This document shows, in pieces, positions 1 to 12,450 of a DNA stretch of 64,000 bases. Positions within the stretch are counted from its first letter, which is position 1; each line of letters begins with the position of its first letter. Under the pieces are notes generated by a model. The model saw only the letters and a list, made by a program, of their open reading frames with translations, had not been told where the DNA came from and made no database searches. The stretch lies in assembly GCA_963580455.1 (NCBI GenBank), contig OY756964.1:22976001-23040000 (forward strand), in the 5' to 3' direction. Position numbers and translations under genes: made by a program. The stretch comes from Euonymus europaeus (Eukaryota > Streptophyta > Magnoliopsida > Celastrales > Celastraceae).

Positions 1-1440
1 CAGACACATTTTATTATAATGTGATCTTTTGTAGGCCAGAGAGGTTGTGTGTTATGTTCAATGGTGTGTTGAAAGTCTGTTTATCTTTTGGCAAGAAAAA
101 GTGAGTATAATCTATTCTCCTTTCTCTTCTCTATCTCTCTCTTACTTTTGGTTTTAAGGCCAAAATGGATGGGAAGATATGGGCAGTATATCACATTTAG
201 ATGTGGGGTAGATGTTTGATGAATGACCATAGAAGTCACATGTTTACTGGTGTGAGTGGTCCTGCTACTTTTTATGTTTAACTACCTCCCTTACACTGCT
301 CATTATTGTGTCCTTCAGCCTTCTAGATGTGTTTGCTTCTATAGTTTGTTTGCAATAATCTTGTTACATGTCACCAAAAACTAAAAATGTAGCCAGCCAT
401 TGCTTTCGGATACTTGGGCAATCATATAATATGTCTTTGCATGTATTTTAGTTGTCTTACATGTGATATACTCCGGCTACAAAATCATAACATTACGCTG
501 CTTCATTGAATCGTTGATCCTTTACGATTTATGCTTCAATCTCTTGTCTTTGCGTGTATTTTAGTTGTCTTACATGTGATATACTCCGGCTACAAAATCA
601 TAACATTATGTTGCTTCATTGAATTGTTGATCATTTACGATTTATGCTTCAATCTCTTATTAATTTTATTTTTGAAATATGAATTTCCTGTGTTTGGCTC
701 CTTGTGAAATGGAGAATCTCTTGTTCCACTATTCTCATCATCAAAATCATAACATTACGTTGCTTCATTGAGTTGTTGATCCTTTACGATTTATGCTTCA
801 ATCTCTTATTAATTTTATTTTTGAAATGTTAATTTCCTGTGTTTGGCTCCTCGGAAATGGAGAATCTCTTGTTCCACTATTCTCATCATCAATTTTTTTT
901 AGTGTCTTCTCGTCATGAAATCAATGTGTGTGAAATTTGACTTTGCAACTGTGGTGTTAGTAAGATTTTGGACTTTTATAGTGGGCAGCTATTATATGTG
1001 TTTATAATTTGTGAAAATTGTTGATTTAAACAAATAGAATGGCAAAAGAATCCACTTAGTAAGCTCCTAATACTTGTCATTCGAGATTCTGTAAACTCTG
1101 AGTAGCACCAGTAGTTAAAGCAGTCAAGCTCCTCATACCATGCCTTAGGGCTGGGGGTTTACTTCTCATTCCCATTGCAAAATCAGAAAAAAGGTGGCAA
1201 TTTCTAAGTATTTGAGATTAAAGATTAAAGCTTTGATGATATATGGCTACTCTAGCATGTATACTATTTGCGTCTTTTCTTTTCCCCCTTGGTTAACTGC
1301 TTGTTCACGTGAGAGAGTGTATTACTGGAATATCTTCAGTCTTATTAGGAATAGTTAATTGACGAAGGATGATTATGTAGCAGTGGCCTTTTTTCTATAT
1401 GAGAGTAACCTTTTCCTCTCCCTCTTCTATTTTGATGAAG
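1..1440 (+). other. Intron of the DSK2 gene
   Basis: No coding exon is visible here. The next exon begins at 1441 after the acceptor gatgaag, so this is read as intron. It holds two overlapping tandem duplications (listed separately). The upstream exons for the ubiquitin-like domain are not in the window. Confidence 0.7.
433..890. repeat. Overlapping tandem duplications in DSK2 intron
   Basis: A 113-bp unit beginning gtctttgc is repeated at 433-545 and 546-658. A second unit of 149 bp beginning caaaatcataacatta is repeated at 593-741 and 742-890, so the second duplication captured the end of the first. Copies differ at only a few positions, which suggests recent duplication by replication slippage or unequal exchange. 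Confidence 0.85.
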
Positions 1441-4369
1441 GTTTGCAGGGTGATCACACTGTTCACATGGTTCGGGGTTTTGCACCTGCTGCGTCAGCAC
1501 CGCTTCCTGCTACCACAGTTAATGCTGGAAATCCAAACACTGCACCAGGTGTTACCCGAGGTGTTGGTTCTAATGATGGTGGGGGTTTCGGAAGTGCTGA
1601 CCTTGGAGCATCATTGTTTCCTGGACTTGGCGTTAATGCACATGGTGGTGGTGGTGGTGCATCTGGTTTATTTGGTGCTGGACTGCCAGAATTCGAACAA
1701 GCTCAGCAACAATTGACTCAGAACCCCAGCATGATGAGTGATATAATGAACATGCCTGCCATACAGAATCTAATGAATAACCCTGAGTTAATGCGCAGCT
1801 TAGTTATGAACAATCCACAGATGCGTGCCATTATTGATCGAAATCCAGAGCTTGGACATGTACTGAATGATCCTGGTATTCTCCGACAGACAATGGAAGC
1901 TGCTAGAAACCCTGAACTCATGCGTGAGATGATGCGAAACACTGACAGGGCCATGAGTAATATTGAATCTTCTCCTGAGGGTTTCAATATGCTCAGGCGC
2001 ATGTATGAAAATGTTCATGAACCATTTCTGAATGCCACAACAGTGGCTGGAAATGCTGGAAATGATTCAGGGACAAACCCTTTTGCAGCTCTTCTGGGAA
2101 GCCAAGGTGGCGCACAAGTCAGGGACACATCTAACAACCCTTCAACTGATGGTTCTGAAACAACTACCGGGCACACTGTTCCTAATTCAAACCCGCTTCC
2201 CAATCCTTGGAGCAATAGGGGTGGTAAGATTATTAGAGCTTATTGTTGTTGTTATCTAATAACAAATGTTACTAATGAAGCGTATGTATGTACGGAATTT
2301 GTCAGGGGGGACACAGGGAAACACTACCACAAGGTCAAGTCCTACTGGGGATGCAAGGATACCGGGTGTTGGTGGCGTTGGGAACCTTGGTCTTCAAGGG
2401 TCAGAAAGCATGTTTGGTGTCATGCCAGATGCTGCTCAGATGAACCAATTATTGCAGAATCCAGCTGTGTCACAGATGATGCAAAGTATGCTCTCCAACC
2501 CTCAGTACATGAATCAGGTATAATGTATGGAAAGTTTATTCAATGGATGTTAATCTTGAAGCTTGAATGCTTATTTTTTTATACTTGATTCATATTTTAA
2601 GAAGTTGACATTTAATCTTAGATACTTAATTTTAATCCTCAACTTCGCGGAATGATGGATTTGAATCCTCAATTGAGAGAAATGATGCAGAACCCCGAAT
2701 TTCTTCGTCAGTTGTCTTCTCCTGACACAATGCAGGTATGCCATTCTGCCTCTCTCTTTCTCTTCTCCTGTATTGTCCTCCCTCTCCCAAACCAAACTTA
2801 TGCACACTCTGATTGATACTCAAGTGAACACTTGTGCGTGTGTGTTTCTATATTTATATATTGGAAATTTGATGTAGGTTTGTTAATTCATATAGCTCTG
2901 AATTGTGGCATGTAGTCTTGTCTTTCAGCAATTGTTTCGATTTGAAGGGCATGGAATTTTTTTTATCTCTGAATATTGTTATATGTGATGTTTCAGTGAA
3001 GTTCAATCGTACTTGACCATTTCCTTTTTCCCTTTGTATTGCAGCAAATGCTTGCTTTACAACAGTCCCTTATGTCTCAACTCAATCGGCAGCCATCATC
3101 CCAGTGAGTTTGAAGTTCCTTTCTGATTACATTATTTGATGGCTGGAGCATTATTGCAATGTGAAAGCTTGTTTAAGATTGTGCCATTGTGGTTTACATT
3201 GTAGCTGATGCTTCAATTGGTTGTCGTTCAGTTTTTATTTTTTTAGCATTTTAGTTAACATCATGGCAGGTGAACAAGTGGCCCAATGGTAGAATTGTAG
3301 TGGTGCAACAAGGTAACAGTCTCTCCACATATTATGTATTATGTGGGGGTGAGGCTTGCGTACATTTGTTTGTCTCCTAGCCCGCTCACTGTGGAAGTCT
3401 TGTGCACAGGAATTGCCAACCTTTGGTTAAGATCATTCTTTTTACTTGTTCAAAATGATAGTATATTCTAGGTCCCTTTATAATCTACTATCCTTTTTTT
3501 TGAGCCCTTTATTCTAAGATAGTTATGGTTCCGCTCTTAATGTGCCTTGCTTCCTTGCCTCAAATTCCTTCCATGTGGCTACCACTTCATATTGTGTTTT
3601 TCTTTCTTTGAAACTTCATTGATGAAATGCACCTAGGGTGCCACCCTTTTGTAAGAGCTTGCAGTAGTAAATCTATGGCACCTAGTAACGCATTTTTATT
3701 TATAAATTCCTACTTGATCAAAAACATTTGCATATAGAATTGTGTTTTACATTGTTGGCGATTATTATTGCTCTATTCACTTTACTTGTGCTGTACTTTT
3801 TTCAGGGAACCCACACAGCCCGGTGGTGCTACAGGTACGAAGCAATTTAGAAAATAATATATTGGAGAGCATCTCATAGGCATTTTGATGAACTTGCCTG
3901 AGCTTTCCCCCAAAATATCTACAGTGGCTATGCCTCTTAATAGTGTCATCCCTAAAAAATTCCTTCTAGATTTTCTCCCCTCATTTTTCCCATGGTCCTT
4001 TTTTATGTTGATGCGTTTTCATGAACAGGAGCACCCAACAATAATGGGCTGGAGTTGTTGATGAACATGTTTGGCGCTCTTGGAGCTGGTGGCTTGACAG
4101 CTCAAAACCAGCCTGATGGTGAGAATTCTACCACACTCTATTGAATTTCATCGTAAATCTAAATATAGGATTCTCAATGCCTTTTTGCCGCAACTGAGAT
4201 TATAAGCATTGTTTTTGTAGTACCACCGGAGGAACTCTATGCAACTCAGCTATCTCAGCTGCAAGAAATGGGCTTTTTTGACACCCAAGAGAATATTAGG
4301 GCTTTGCGTGCTACTTCCGGAAATGTCCATGCTGCAGTTGAACGCCTTTTGGGAAATCCTGGACAATGA
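1441..4369 (+). CDS. DSK2: Ubiquilin / DSK2 ubiquitin receptor, C-terminal part (5' end outside window)
   Basis: Seven coding exons give about 478 residues: 1441-2223, 2306-2517, 2622-2735, 3045-3103, 3806-3834, 4029-4118 and 4221-4369; phases agree at every junction. The first exon opens inside the end of the ubiquitin-like domain ([14 protein letters not shown]), so the start codon and most of that domain lie left of the window. STI1-type repeats rich in NP, M and L follow ([38 protein letters not shown]), then a second set ([20 protein letters not shown]), and a C-terminal UBA domain ([19 protein letters not shown]) ending in GNPGQ. Family role: a shuttle that binds polyubiquitin through UBA and the proteasome through the ubiquitin-like domain, also linked to autophagy. 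Identity is secure; exact ends of the smallest exons are inferred from splice consensus. Confidence 0.93.
3275..3430 (+). mobile_element. tRNA-derived SINE-like sequence in DSK2 intron
   Basis: A box-A-like motif (tggcccaatgg, 3279-3289) is followed by a plant-SINE-like body with the words gtgcaacaaggt, tatgtgggggtgaggcttgcg and cactgtggaagtcttgtgcac. Box B is degenerate, so the copy is probably old. It sits in the intron 3104-3805 in sense orientation. Family assignment is from memory of plant SINEs. Confidence 0.55.
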
Positions 4370-5183
4370 AGTTTTAAATTTCTGTGCTTTGAAACTTGAA
4401 GAAAATCTCATGAACGTGTAGGATTAATCAATTTGGACAGTGTCATCCAGAGAAGCAGAGCATGCCAACCCTTGGTAAAATCCATTTTAGCCGTGTTCAA
4501 TAAACAAATACACTCCATTACAAAGCTGTGAACTTGTGGATATGAGCTTATGCATACTGTTTTTTTATTGGCAGCCATCTCTTCCCCTTCCTCTTCTACA
4601 TACCATTCTATTTGACTTGTTTTGTGAGGCCTATGAATGATGTGTACCATCTTATTATATACATATATATATATATATGTGTATGTATATGTATGTACAC
4701 ATTTTAAACAAATCTTGGCTTTGTGCATACCAATTTGTTGATTCATAAGCAGCTTTCTTACTGAGGGTGCATACAACTAATCCCAGATATATGAGATCAA
4801 GGTTTCATCATGTGGTACTAAATGGGTTTGACAGCAAGTGGTACTAGTTTTGATGTGCGAAGGTGGACATTGGGAATGCAATATTTCATTTGTTAGGGTG
4901 AATGATCATTATTTGTTTTTGTGGACCTCCATGTGATGCCTACCTGGAGGTTCGGACATCCTATTCTTTGTCTTTTGTTTCGTTTCTAAATGACTGATCT
5001 TCAGATTATTAACATTGTCATAGATGGCCATGGATGACCACATTATATTTCTTGCTATGTCATATATACTCGTCTATTATTTTTTTTTTACTTATGAAGT
5101 GGCTTTCTCATGTTTTGGAAAGCTGTGTCGCATGGGATAATCTGTCCATATAGGAAGATGGATCGCAAAGGATTCGATCGTCT
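4370..5183. other. DSK2 3' UTR and spacer
   Basis: Contains the 3' UTR of DSK2, with a TA/TG microsatellite at about 4656-4697, then AT-rich spacer. I see no gene. Confidence 0.6.
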
Positions 5184-5466
5184 AGGGGTGACAAAAATTC
5201 AGGTTGAGTCGAATGATATACGTTATTTATGAGATATTTATATATTCAGACTTAAATTAGTTGAGATTTTCAGACTTATTTAATTGATCATATTTAGATT
5301 AGTTTTAATTCGAACAAGTAAATTGAATAATAATCTAATTCGGGATGAGATTCAAACAATTTTTTTGTCTTTGGACTCGGACTTCAAATTTGTAACTTAT
5401 GTTTAAATTTGGTTTAGTTTAAGTTAAACAAATTGATCATCAAAGTCGGACAGAATTTCGTATAGT
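5184..5466. mobile_element. MITE-like repeat, TAGGGGTGACAAA family
   Basis: Starts with taggggtgacaaaaattcag and ends near gtcggacagaatttcg. Its interior matches the element at 59049-59322 in order (gatcatat, gattgatt-like, aacttatgt, aagtcggac). The right terminal repeat is eroded here. Class is not clear from the sequence; short terminal inverted repeats suggest a non-autonomous DNA element. Confidence 0.6.
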
Positions 5467-5939
5467 GTTCTTTTGCAGCCGCATGGGTTAGTATAATTAA
5501 TAACTCTTTCTAATGAAGTCAATACATTTTAACACTTTTTTGAACCATTTTTACGCGTCTTTAGAGTTAATTTTACATAAAATATAGGTAATCTTTCAAG
5601 TAACGAATAATTATGGAACTATGTCATATCGGTAATTTTGGCATCTTGATGATTATAGATTGTGTTAGTAAATAACAATTAATAACAACGATTTATGGTA
5701 TAATTATAATTTTTAACATATAGTGAAATACAAATGCTAGTTCAATTATACCAAATCGAAAGTAGAAACAACCCTATCTTCCTTTCAGAGAGAAGGAAAG
5801 AAGAAGAAAAAAAACCCCCTATTTTTGGCGGATTTCCAATAATAAAGGGGCGTCAGCGCCAGTGCATCATAAGTAGTGGGACCCAAATGGAAATACACAA
5901 AGATCTAAGGAGAACAAAATAAAATCAAAGAGGGACTGA
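5467..5939. other. Spacer and promoter region of the next gene
   Basis: AT-rich spacer leading to a pyrimidine-rich leader at about 5940-6015. No ORF or repeat that I can support. Confidence 0.4.
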
Positions 5940-6031
5940 ACTGCGAATTCCCTGACAACGTTAAGAGCCAAAAGGTTCTTGGTTTTGCAACCTTGCTCCC
6001 TCTCTCTCTCGCTCGGTCTCAATGAGCTAAG
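5940..6031 (+). other. Probable non-coding first exon with a two-codon uORF
   Basis: A CT-rich stretch (ctctctctctcgctcggtct) is followed by ATG AGC TAA at 6022-6030 and a good donor (taag|gtaatgctg, exon end 6031). It lies 2.7 kb upstream of the coding exon at 8722 on the same strand, a common plant leader-intron arrangement. The start of transcription is only estimated. Confidence 0.45.
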
Positions 6032-8721
6032 GTAATGCTGTTTTTCCCCCTCAGTTTTTCTTCAAGTTTTCTATAATCTCTCTCGATTTAGTGGAATAAC
6101 TCAGTTTCGTTTATTATTTCTTCGGTTGTTAAATTCTCGACAAATTTGGAGATTTTGTTCAGGAGACAAAGATGATTTACGGGGATTCCCTGTTAGTTTT
6201 AATTTCTATGTTTCTTTTAATTAATAAAACTTGTAACCCTAAATTATTTGTTAGTTCTTGGTGAATGAAGAAGTCTTCGCTGTCTGGTTCTTCCTATGCT
6301 TTTAAGTTTTAACTGCAATGCTGTTCTCACTGTTGCTTAACGTTCAGAGAATAAAAAAAATACAACCATTAGTTTACATTCGAAAGTGCTGTTATAGAAC
6401 AAACATCAAGTAGAAATGTCTGAATTAAAATAAAAAGAGGAGGTTACTAAGTGCCACCAGTTAATTTCCTCAATTTAGGTAAACACCACTGGATACTTTT
6501 TTGTTCTTCTCAAGCCATATGGTCTTAGCAATCGCAATAGGTAATTTTGAACAGCCACTATTCTCCTCTGCATTCCAAAACTAGCTAAACCATGCTATTC
6601 AGTTCATCCTCTGAAATTAGAAGCACAATTCAATAACCTCTTAAACCAATGATGATGTGGGGTTGGGGGGTTTTTGTGTGATGGACTCTCCCCTATTTTA
6701 CAAAGATACGACTTCTTTACCAAGACCCTAAACCTTTTTTGCAGATTTCCAATTGTCAATATTTCTCTTCAAAATGCCTCCTGATTTTCTCAAGGAACTC
6801 TAGCTTCCATATTTCATACTCCATATTGTCTTCCAGGGAAATCAGCAGCTCTATTTTCCTTGCCTGAGTTTGCAAGTATCTAGTTGTCAGATTAAACTTC
6901 AAATTTACATCACGTCTACTTGAACCCTCCAAATGGGACTCATCTTCCTTATTATATATGAAATTCTAATAGATAGTCTTCCACCCTTCTCAAAAGAATT
7001 TGAAAATTCCAGTCTCGATTGGTAGTGTTTCTATTTAAAGTAAAAATTGGGGGACTGCTCCATTCTCAATATTCAAAGAGTCTTTCATCTGAGCTTCCTT
7101 GTTGATAGAAATATTAATAAGTTTTTGGTAACTGTCCCTTTTTCACTAACCTTCCTTCATATGGAGAGGCTAAATAATTTTTTTAAGATGATTGTGATTT
7201 TTAACATTCATAAAACGCAACCTGAAGCTGTTTAAATTTAATATCCGTTGCACTTTACCATGCAAACTATAAATCTCCATCTCATGCTATAATTACTAAG
7301 CATATATTGGCATCTTAATTATAAACCAAGAAATCCTCTTCATGATATTCATGGGTGAAGCTGTATACATTTCCAATCCTCATGCTGAACCACCACATTG
7401 ACAGAGCATTTTGTGCTGCTTTTCATGTTGACATGATAACACCTAGATTTTTTTTTGGGTACAATAGAGAAAGATATAGATTATAGACACAATAAGATTT
7501 TTTTTTTTAGAATAGTCAAAGAAGAAACTTTGGCAAAAAGATCTGTGTCATTCACGCTACTTTAGCTTTTTGTATTTATTGCTCCGAACTGTTACAAATG
7601 AATATCTTCTATAATCTACACCATCACCTTTTTCTTAAATTTTTTTTCTTAAATTTAGTTGAAGAAGATCAAAAGAATAACTTTCAAGATGCCAACATTC
7701 ATGAGTTCCCCCACACCCTCTTTTTTCTAATGTGATGCTTTGGACTTATACTGGATTTGTTTCATAAAGCCAAGTCCGGTAACCGGTGCTTCTTTAATTA
7801 ATTGTTTGAAAATGGCTGGTATTGGTAAGCCTGGTACAAAAAGAAAATGGAACTATAATATGCCTTTGTTACTGTTAAGAGAAGGTAATAACCATCTACG
7901 AAACATCTCTGAATGTGAGTAAAATTTCAGGAGAATGTTCTGCTACTCTGCAGAACTAGGGTGTGAATGCCAACTTGAATTTGTTCTCCATGCTTGTAGA
8001 GTAACTTCAGCACAAATGTGACAATCCCGTGAAAGTGGGAAATGGTGCTTTTTAACGTTCTTTTTGAGAACGTGATTTTGCATTAAGTTGGAAGTGGATG
8101 TTGAAAAGTGCAAAATATCGTGAAATTTTAACTGATATAACATATTTTTCCTTTTGAGTTTAGTAGTTGCATTTCATTATGTCTCCTAATTGAGTTTTAA
8201 GGCCATGTTTGCTTGATACGGTGGGCGTGTTTTGCGTTATGTTTGTTGCATCTTCTCTCTTCCACCCCTTTTTATCAATGGCATGTAAACATGATCTTTA
8301 GATTCTAGAAAAGACAAGATTATTATGGTCGTTCTTAGATGTTATCCTAGTGAGCTCTCCAAATATTGCATGTACAAATATTATTAACTTATGATGCTCC
8401 TTCTTAAAGCACAGAGGATATTTCTGGGATTTATTGATTTGTCCAACCTCTTGGCCTCTTGGGTATACTTTTTATAATATTTGGCATTCTACTTCAAATG
8501 TTAAGTACAATAACTTTTCTTATATGCCTTTCGTTCACTTTATTAGCTTATCCTCTTGGTAACTGTCTTTGGGTTTCACCTGCTTGGTGTTTCTTAATAA
8601 ATTTTGCATTCAAAAATAGACAAAAAAACACTATATGTAATCTTTTATAAGTTCTCCATTTATTATTAAGTTTGAGAACTGTTGTGTTTATTTTGCTGAC
8701 TATGAACCTTCTGAAATTTAG
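6032..8721 (+). other. Long leader intron
   Basis: AT-rich, no coding exon recognised on either strand. It is assigned as intron only because a donor-like site precedes it and an acceptor (gaaatttag, 8721) closes it. Short ORFs inside lack family features. Confidence 0.4.
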
Positions 8722-8730
8722 TGGCTACAA

Positions 8731-10257
8731 ATGGTTCAACAAACAATAGACTCTAAATTCAGCGAGTATGGGCTGGGTAGTACTGAAACTAGCTTGCCCA
8801 CTCATGATAAGCAGTTTCCAGTTGCTGTGAAGAAGACACCATTGAAAGATCTGCAAAACGAAAATAGAATTACAGTGCCTGGTCTAATAGGAAATCCTGC
8901 ATTACTGAAAGATAGAGGGCCCATTGTTGATACTGCCAAGGTATCTGGTTCCAAGGGACCCTTATCCGAATGTCCTGTGAGCCCCCCGTGGCTCCAACCT
9001 GGAGCTAGTAATGGTGCAAATGGGCAACTTGTCTATGTCCGTAGAAAACCTGAGGTAGAATTAGGCAAGAGCAACACTTGTGATGCTTTGACCAATAATG
9101 CTGATTGCCCACATGAAAAGCAACTTGGTCACCAAGAAGTGACTATCCTACCTAGAACTCACATCGAGGAGCCAAACTTTAATTGCTTTCCAGCAGTTGC
9201 ACCTTCACCAGTGGCTGCCTTGATGAGCTCATCTGGAAAGCCGTCAGTTTCTGTTCCTCTTGGAAATTCTAATACGAGGGCAGCATCCACTAAAAAACTG
9301 GATTGGGAAGAGCAATATCATCAATTGCAGTTATACTTGAAGAAATTAGACCAATCAGGTCAAGAGGAGTATGTCCAAAGTACGTCCTTGAGCCTCTAAG
9401 ATTCACCTTTTGATACTCTTTTAACTTTTCCAATGGCTGAATTCTATGACACTGATTATATCTTTACATGATCAGTGCTAAGGTCAATTTCATCTGTTGA
9501 ACTTAGTAGACTTGCTGTGGAGTTGGAAAAGAGATCGATCCAGCTTTCATTGGAGGAAGGTAACACAAGATTCTGGGTTTCAAACCTTTCATTTCCTTTT
9601 AATTTGAAAGTAATATATACTAGAAACAGAATCGTACCCTCAAGGTATGTTAATACTGTTAAATGGTAACTGAGAAGGTATGCTAAATGGTGAGCCGTGC
9701 AAGTATTTTGAGTATCTGAGAAGGTATGTTGATACTGATAAATTAGTTTCCGAAGATGTAAACGAATGCTATTTGTATTTTATTCCCATTGAAATTCCGC
9801 GTGATTTTCTCATATTTGACTGGGTCATCATGCAGATTTTTGGCTCTCACTTTTGGGCCTGGTTGTTTATATTGTATCTCGCTTTCTTTTTTTCACCCTT
9901 TCTTGATTGATAATTTTTGACTAGTTATCATTGTGGTAAAATTCGATATAATATATGTCGGTTAGGTTATAATTGATGCTGTGAGCCTTTAAGATTTCTA
10001 GTTATCATTTCGTCATTAATAATAACAGCTGCATTTGTCCATAATATTTTCTTAAGGATGGTAAATCGAGTTTTGCATTTTTTTTCTTTTTCGGTTTACT
10101 ACAAGGATAAACTGCAAGTTTTCTTTTTGTCATCTCTGTTACCTCAATTTGACAAGCATCCAAATTTATTGTACTCTTTCTGTTTTCTCATATTACAGCA
10201 AAAGAAGTGCAACGTGCTGCAGTCCTAAATGTCTTGGGAAAATCTACAAAGAAATAG
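8731..10257 (+). CDS. Plant protein of unknown function, 263 aa
   Basis: Three coding exons: 8731-9379, 9476-9559 and 10199-10257; both junctions are phase 1 with good GT-AG sites. The start MVQQTIDSKFSEYG is the first ATG in the exon, but the frame is open upstream to the acceptor at 8721, so an earlier start is possible. The N-terminal two thirds is low in hydrophobic residues and rich in Ser, Pro and Asn, with a distinctive block GQLVYVRRKPEVELGKSN near the middle. The C-terminal 70 residues look helical (YHQLQLYLKKLDQSGQEEYV, SSVELSRLAVELEKRSIQL) and end with VLNVLGKSTKK. No signal peptide or membrane segment. I recall similar plant proteins with the YVRRK and ELEKRSIQL blocks but know no function. 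Confidence 0.78.
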
Positions 10258-11500
10258 AAAGATGTAACGAATACGGTATCTGTTTGTAGCAATTTGGGTG
10301 GATAAAATATATGTGGTCATTACTTGTTTCTTTTTGGCCTGGTCATCATGCCATGTTGACCTGCTGTTTATCTGCTAATAGCTGCATATGTTATTTGAAA
10401 TATCCAGCTGTATTGTTCATCTCTGGAATGCAGAAGCTGTTGACACTTGACAGTATAAAACTCTGAACTTGATAGCAACAATTTGCTATAGTGATTGTTT
10501 GTGCAGTTGCATACACACACACAGCCATTCACATAGCAATTGATGTGCCTTGTACTGATTACCCAGGAATATCAATTGTCTGATGCAGACTTATATATCT
10601 TCATCAGTTTAGTTTGTATGAAAAGTTTTGGGAGAAGACTATAAGAAGTCTTCAATATAGACCAGTTCTCATTTGCCTTTATGCAGAGCAATTCAATGGT
10701 CCACAAAGTAAGGTCCAACTTGAGATCTAAGAAAGCAGTAGTTAGGCTTTTTGTTTTTATATATATATATATAGTGTGTGTGTGTGTGTGTGTGTGTGTC
10801 AGGTGTGTGATGTTTTTTGTTTTTGGAGTATTTCGCCCTTAACTATCCAGCCACTCGAGATAAAAGAAAGGGTCTGGAAAGCAGAAATTGGGACCACATT
10901 TGTGCCTTTCTATGACAGCAATGGACATAAAAATACATTTATAGTACCAAAGCTAGAAGAAAAAACATTACTCCATGGGGGTTTGTTAAATGAAACAAGA
11001 AAGCAAGGTTCCTACATTATAATATTGTCAAAGCTTGCTGTGGGAATCATGTTCCTCTTGCAGGGAGCTCGGGGGCACAGTGTTGTATTGTTTATGTGAA
11101 TATTATGTTTAACTTTGTGTCAATTATGCAGATCCAAGTAGATGTTGCAGACACTCCAGTTATTTCATAAAAGAAAATGCAAAAGTAGAAGCATTAGTTA
11201 TTGAAAGATTGGAGTTACAGTCATGATGTCAATACCCTTTCTTTATGCATATATCCCTAATTTTTTAATGCTCCCATTACTTTCCTCAATACATCATCAT
11301 CCACATTGTCTCACTTTAACACTCACGATTAGTGGTTCTCTATCTAGTTGCTGCTGCAGCCTCTGTCTAAAGTCTCCTCACTCCATTCTAGCTTACCCCT
11401 ACTTGATATTTCTCTCTCCACAAGTTTATTGGTATGTTGTAAAATAATAATATATTCAATATTGTTGAAAATGTCAATGAATTCAATATATATGGTGGGT
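10258..11500. other. 3' UTR and spacer with a GT microsatellite
   Basis: The first few hundred bases are probably 3' UTR. A compound (TA)n(GT)n microsatellite lies at about 10759-10799. ORFs here look like noise. No gene recognised. Confidence 0.5.
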
Positions 11501-11914
11501 TTTTTTTTTAGCATGGGTAGACAGCCACTATCCTTTGCGTGTGCAATGAGTAAACTCATGTGCCTGCGTAATATTGAGTAAATGGCGCATTCTAGACCAC
11601 ACATGTTAGTTTCATGTACGGGCTGGATGGGAATCGAACCCACAACCTCTAAAAAGAGATAAAGAGCAATTGCAATAGGAATTTTACCTTTTTCATGAAA
11701 ATTCATTTTTATTACACAAAAATTTAAATTATATACTCATTAACATTATCAAAATATATTTTTTAATACAGTCACATCAGTAAAATATATATTTTTATAT
11801 ATTTTTCTCCTTTTTCATTAATAAAACATCTACTCTTCTATTTTACCATATATTTCTCAACGAAATTACATAAAAATTAATATTGAATTTTACATCTTTT
11901 ATAAAAAATCAAGT

Positions 11915-11956
<42 letters not shown>

Positions 11957-12450
11957 CATAATCAAACACACATTTTTCAATCACATCATTAAAAACACAC
12001 ATTTATATACATTATTCATTCTCACATTTGGTTGGGGAGAATAGGGGGTGAGGGAAGAGAATGAGTTTTGGCAAAACTCATTCTCTTGCTTGGTTTTTAT
12101 AAAACATGGGTCATGAGCTCCCCTATTCTCCCATTGTGAAGAATAGCTTTTTTTTAAAATGACAATATTATCTTTCAATTAAAAACATATAAAATTATCA
12201 ATTTATTAAAAAAATGATAATATAATATTTTTATCTTTATTACAATCAATTCAAATCAAAACTCATGTTCATTCTCACATTAACCAAACATACAAAATTT
12301 TATCTTTAAATTCATTCATCTCTCTATTCTCCCTCTCTCAATAAGTTCATGGTCAGCTTAAACTCATTCTCTCCTTCAACCAAACGTGGGGTAAAAATAT
12401 CTCATTGCAATTGTTCTAAGACTTCTCCTAGCCAGTTAGTATAGGAGTTT
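11501..12450 (-). mobile_element. tRNA-derived SINE-like sequence split by a MITE
   Basis: Read on the minus strand, tggctaggagaagtct (12421-12436) resembles box A and gggttcgattccc (11629-11641) is a near-perfect box B. About 35 bases separate them once the MITE at 11663-12417 is removed, the usual tRNA spacing. An (A)9 run ends the minus-strand 3' side near 11501-11511. The outer ends are approximate and no target duplication was identified. Confidence 0.5.
11663..12417. mobile_element. MITE with about 26-bp terminal inverted repeats, Tourist-like
   Basis: Left end agagcaattgcaataggaat and right end atctcattgcaattgttct form an imperfect inverted repeat of about 26 bp. The 755-bp interior is AT-rich with a (TA)n run at about 11919-11953 and a strong nested hairpin at 12034-12130. 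TAA-like trinucleotides flank both ends, one base out of register. No ORF of transposase type. Confidence 0.65.

Noticed and set aside
11620..11650. tRNA gene suggested by the box B gggttcgattccc
   Set aside because: No cloverleaf can be closed: the box A side is separated by a 755-bp insertion and no acceptor stem or anticodon arm is seen, so a SINE relic fits better.
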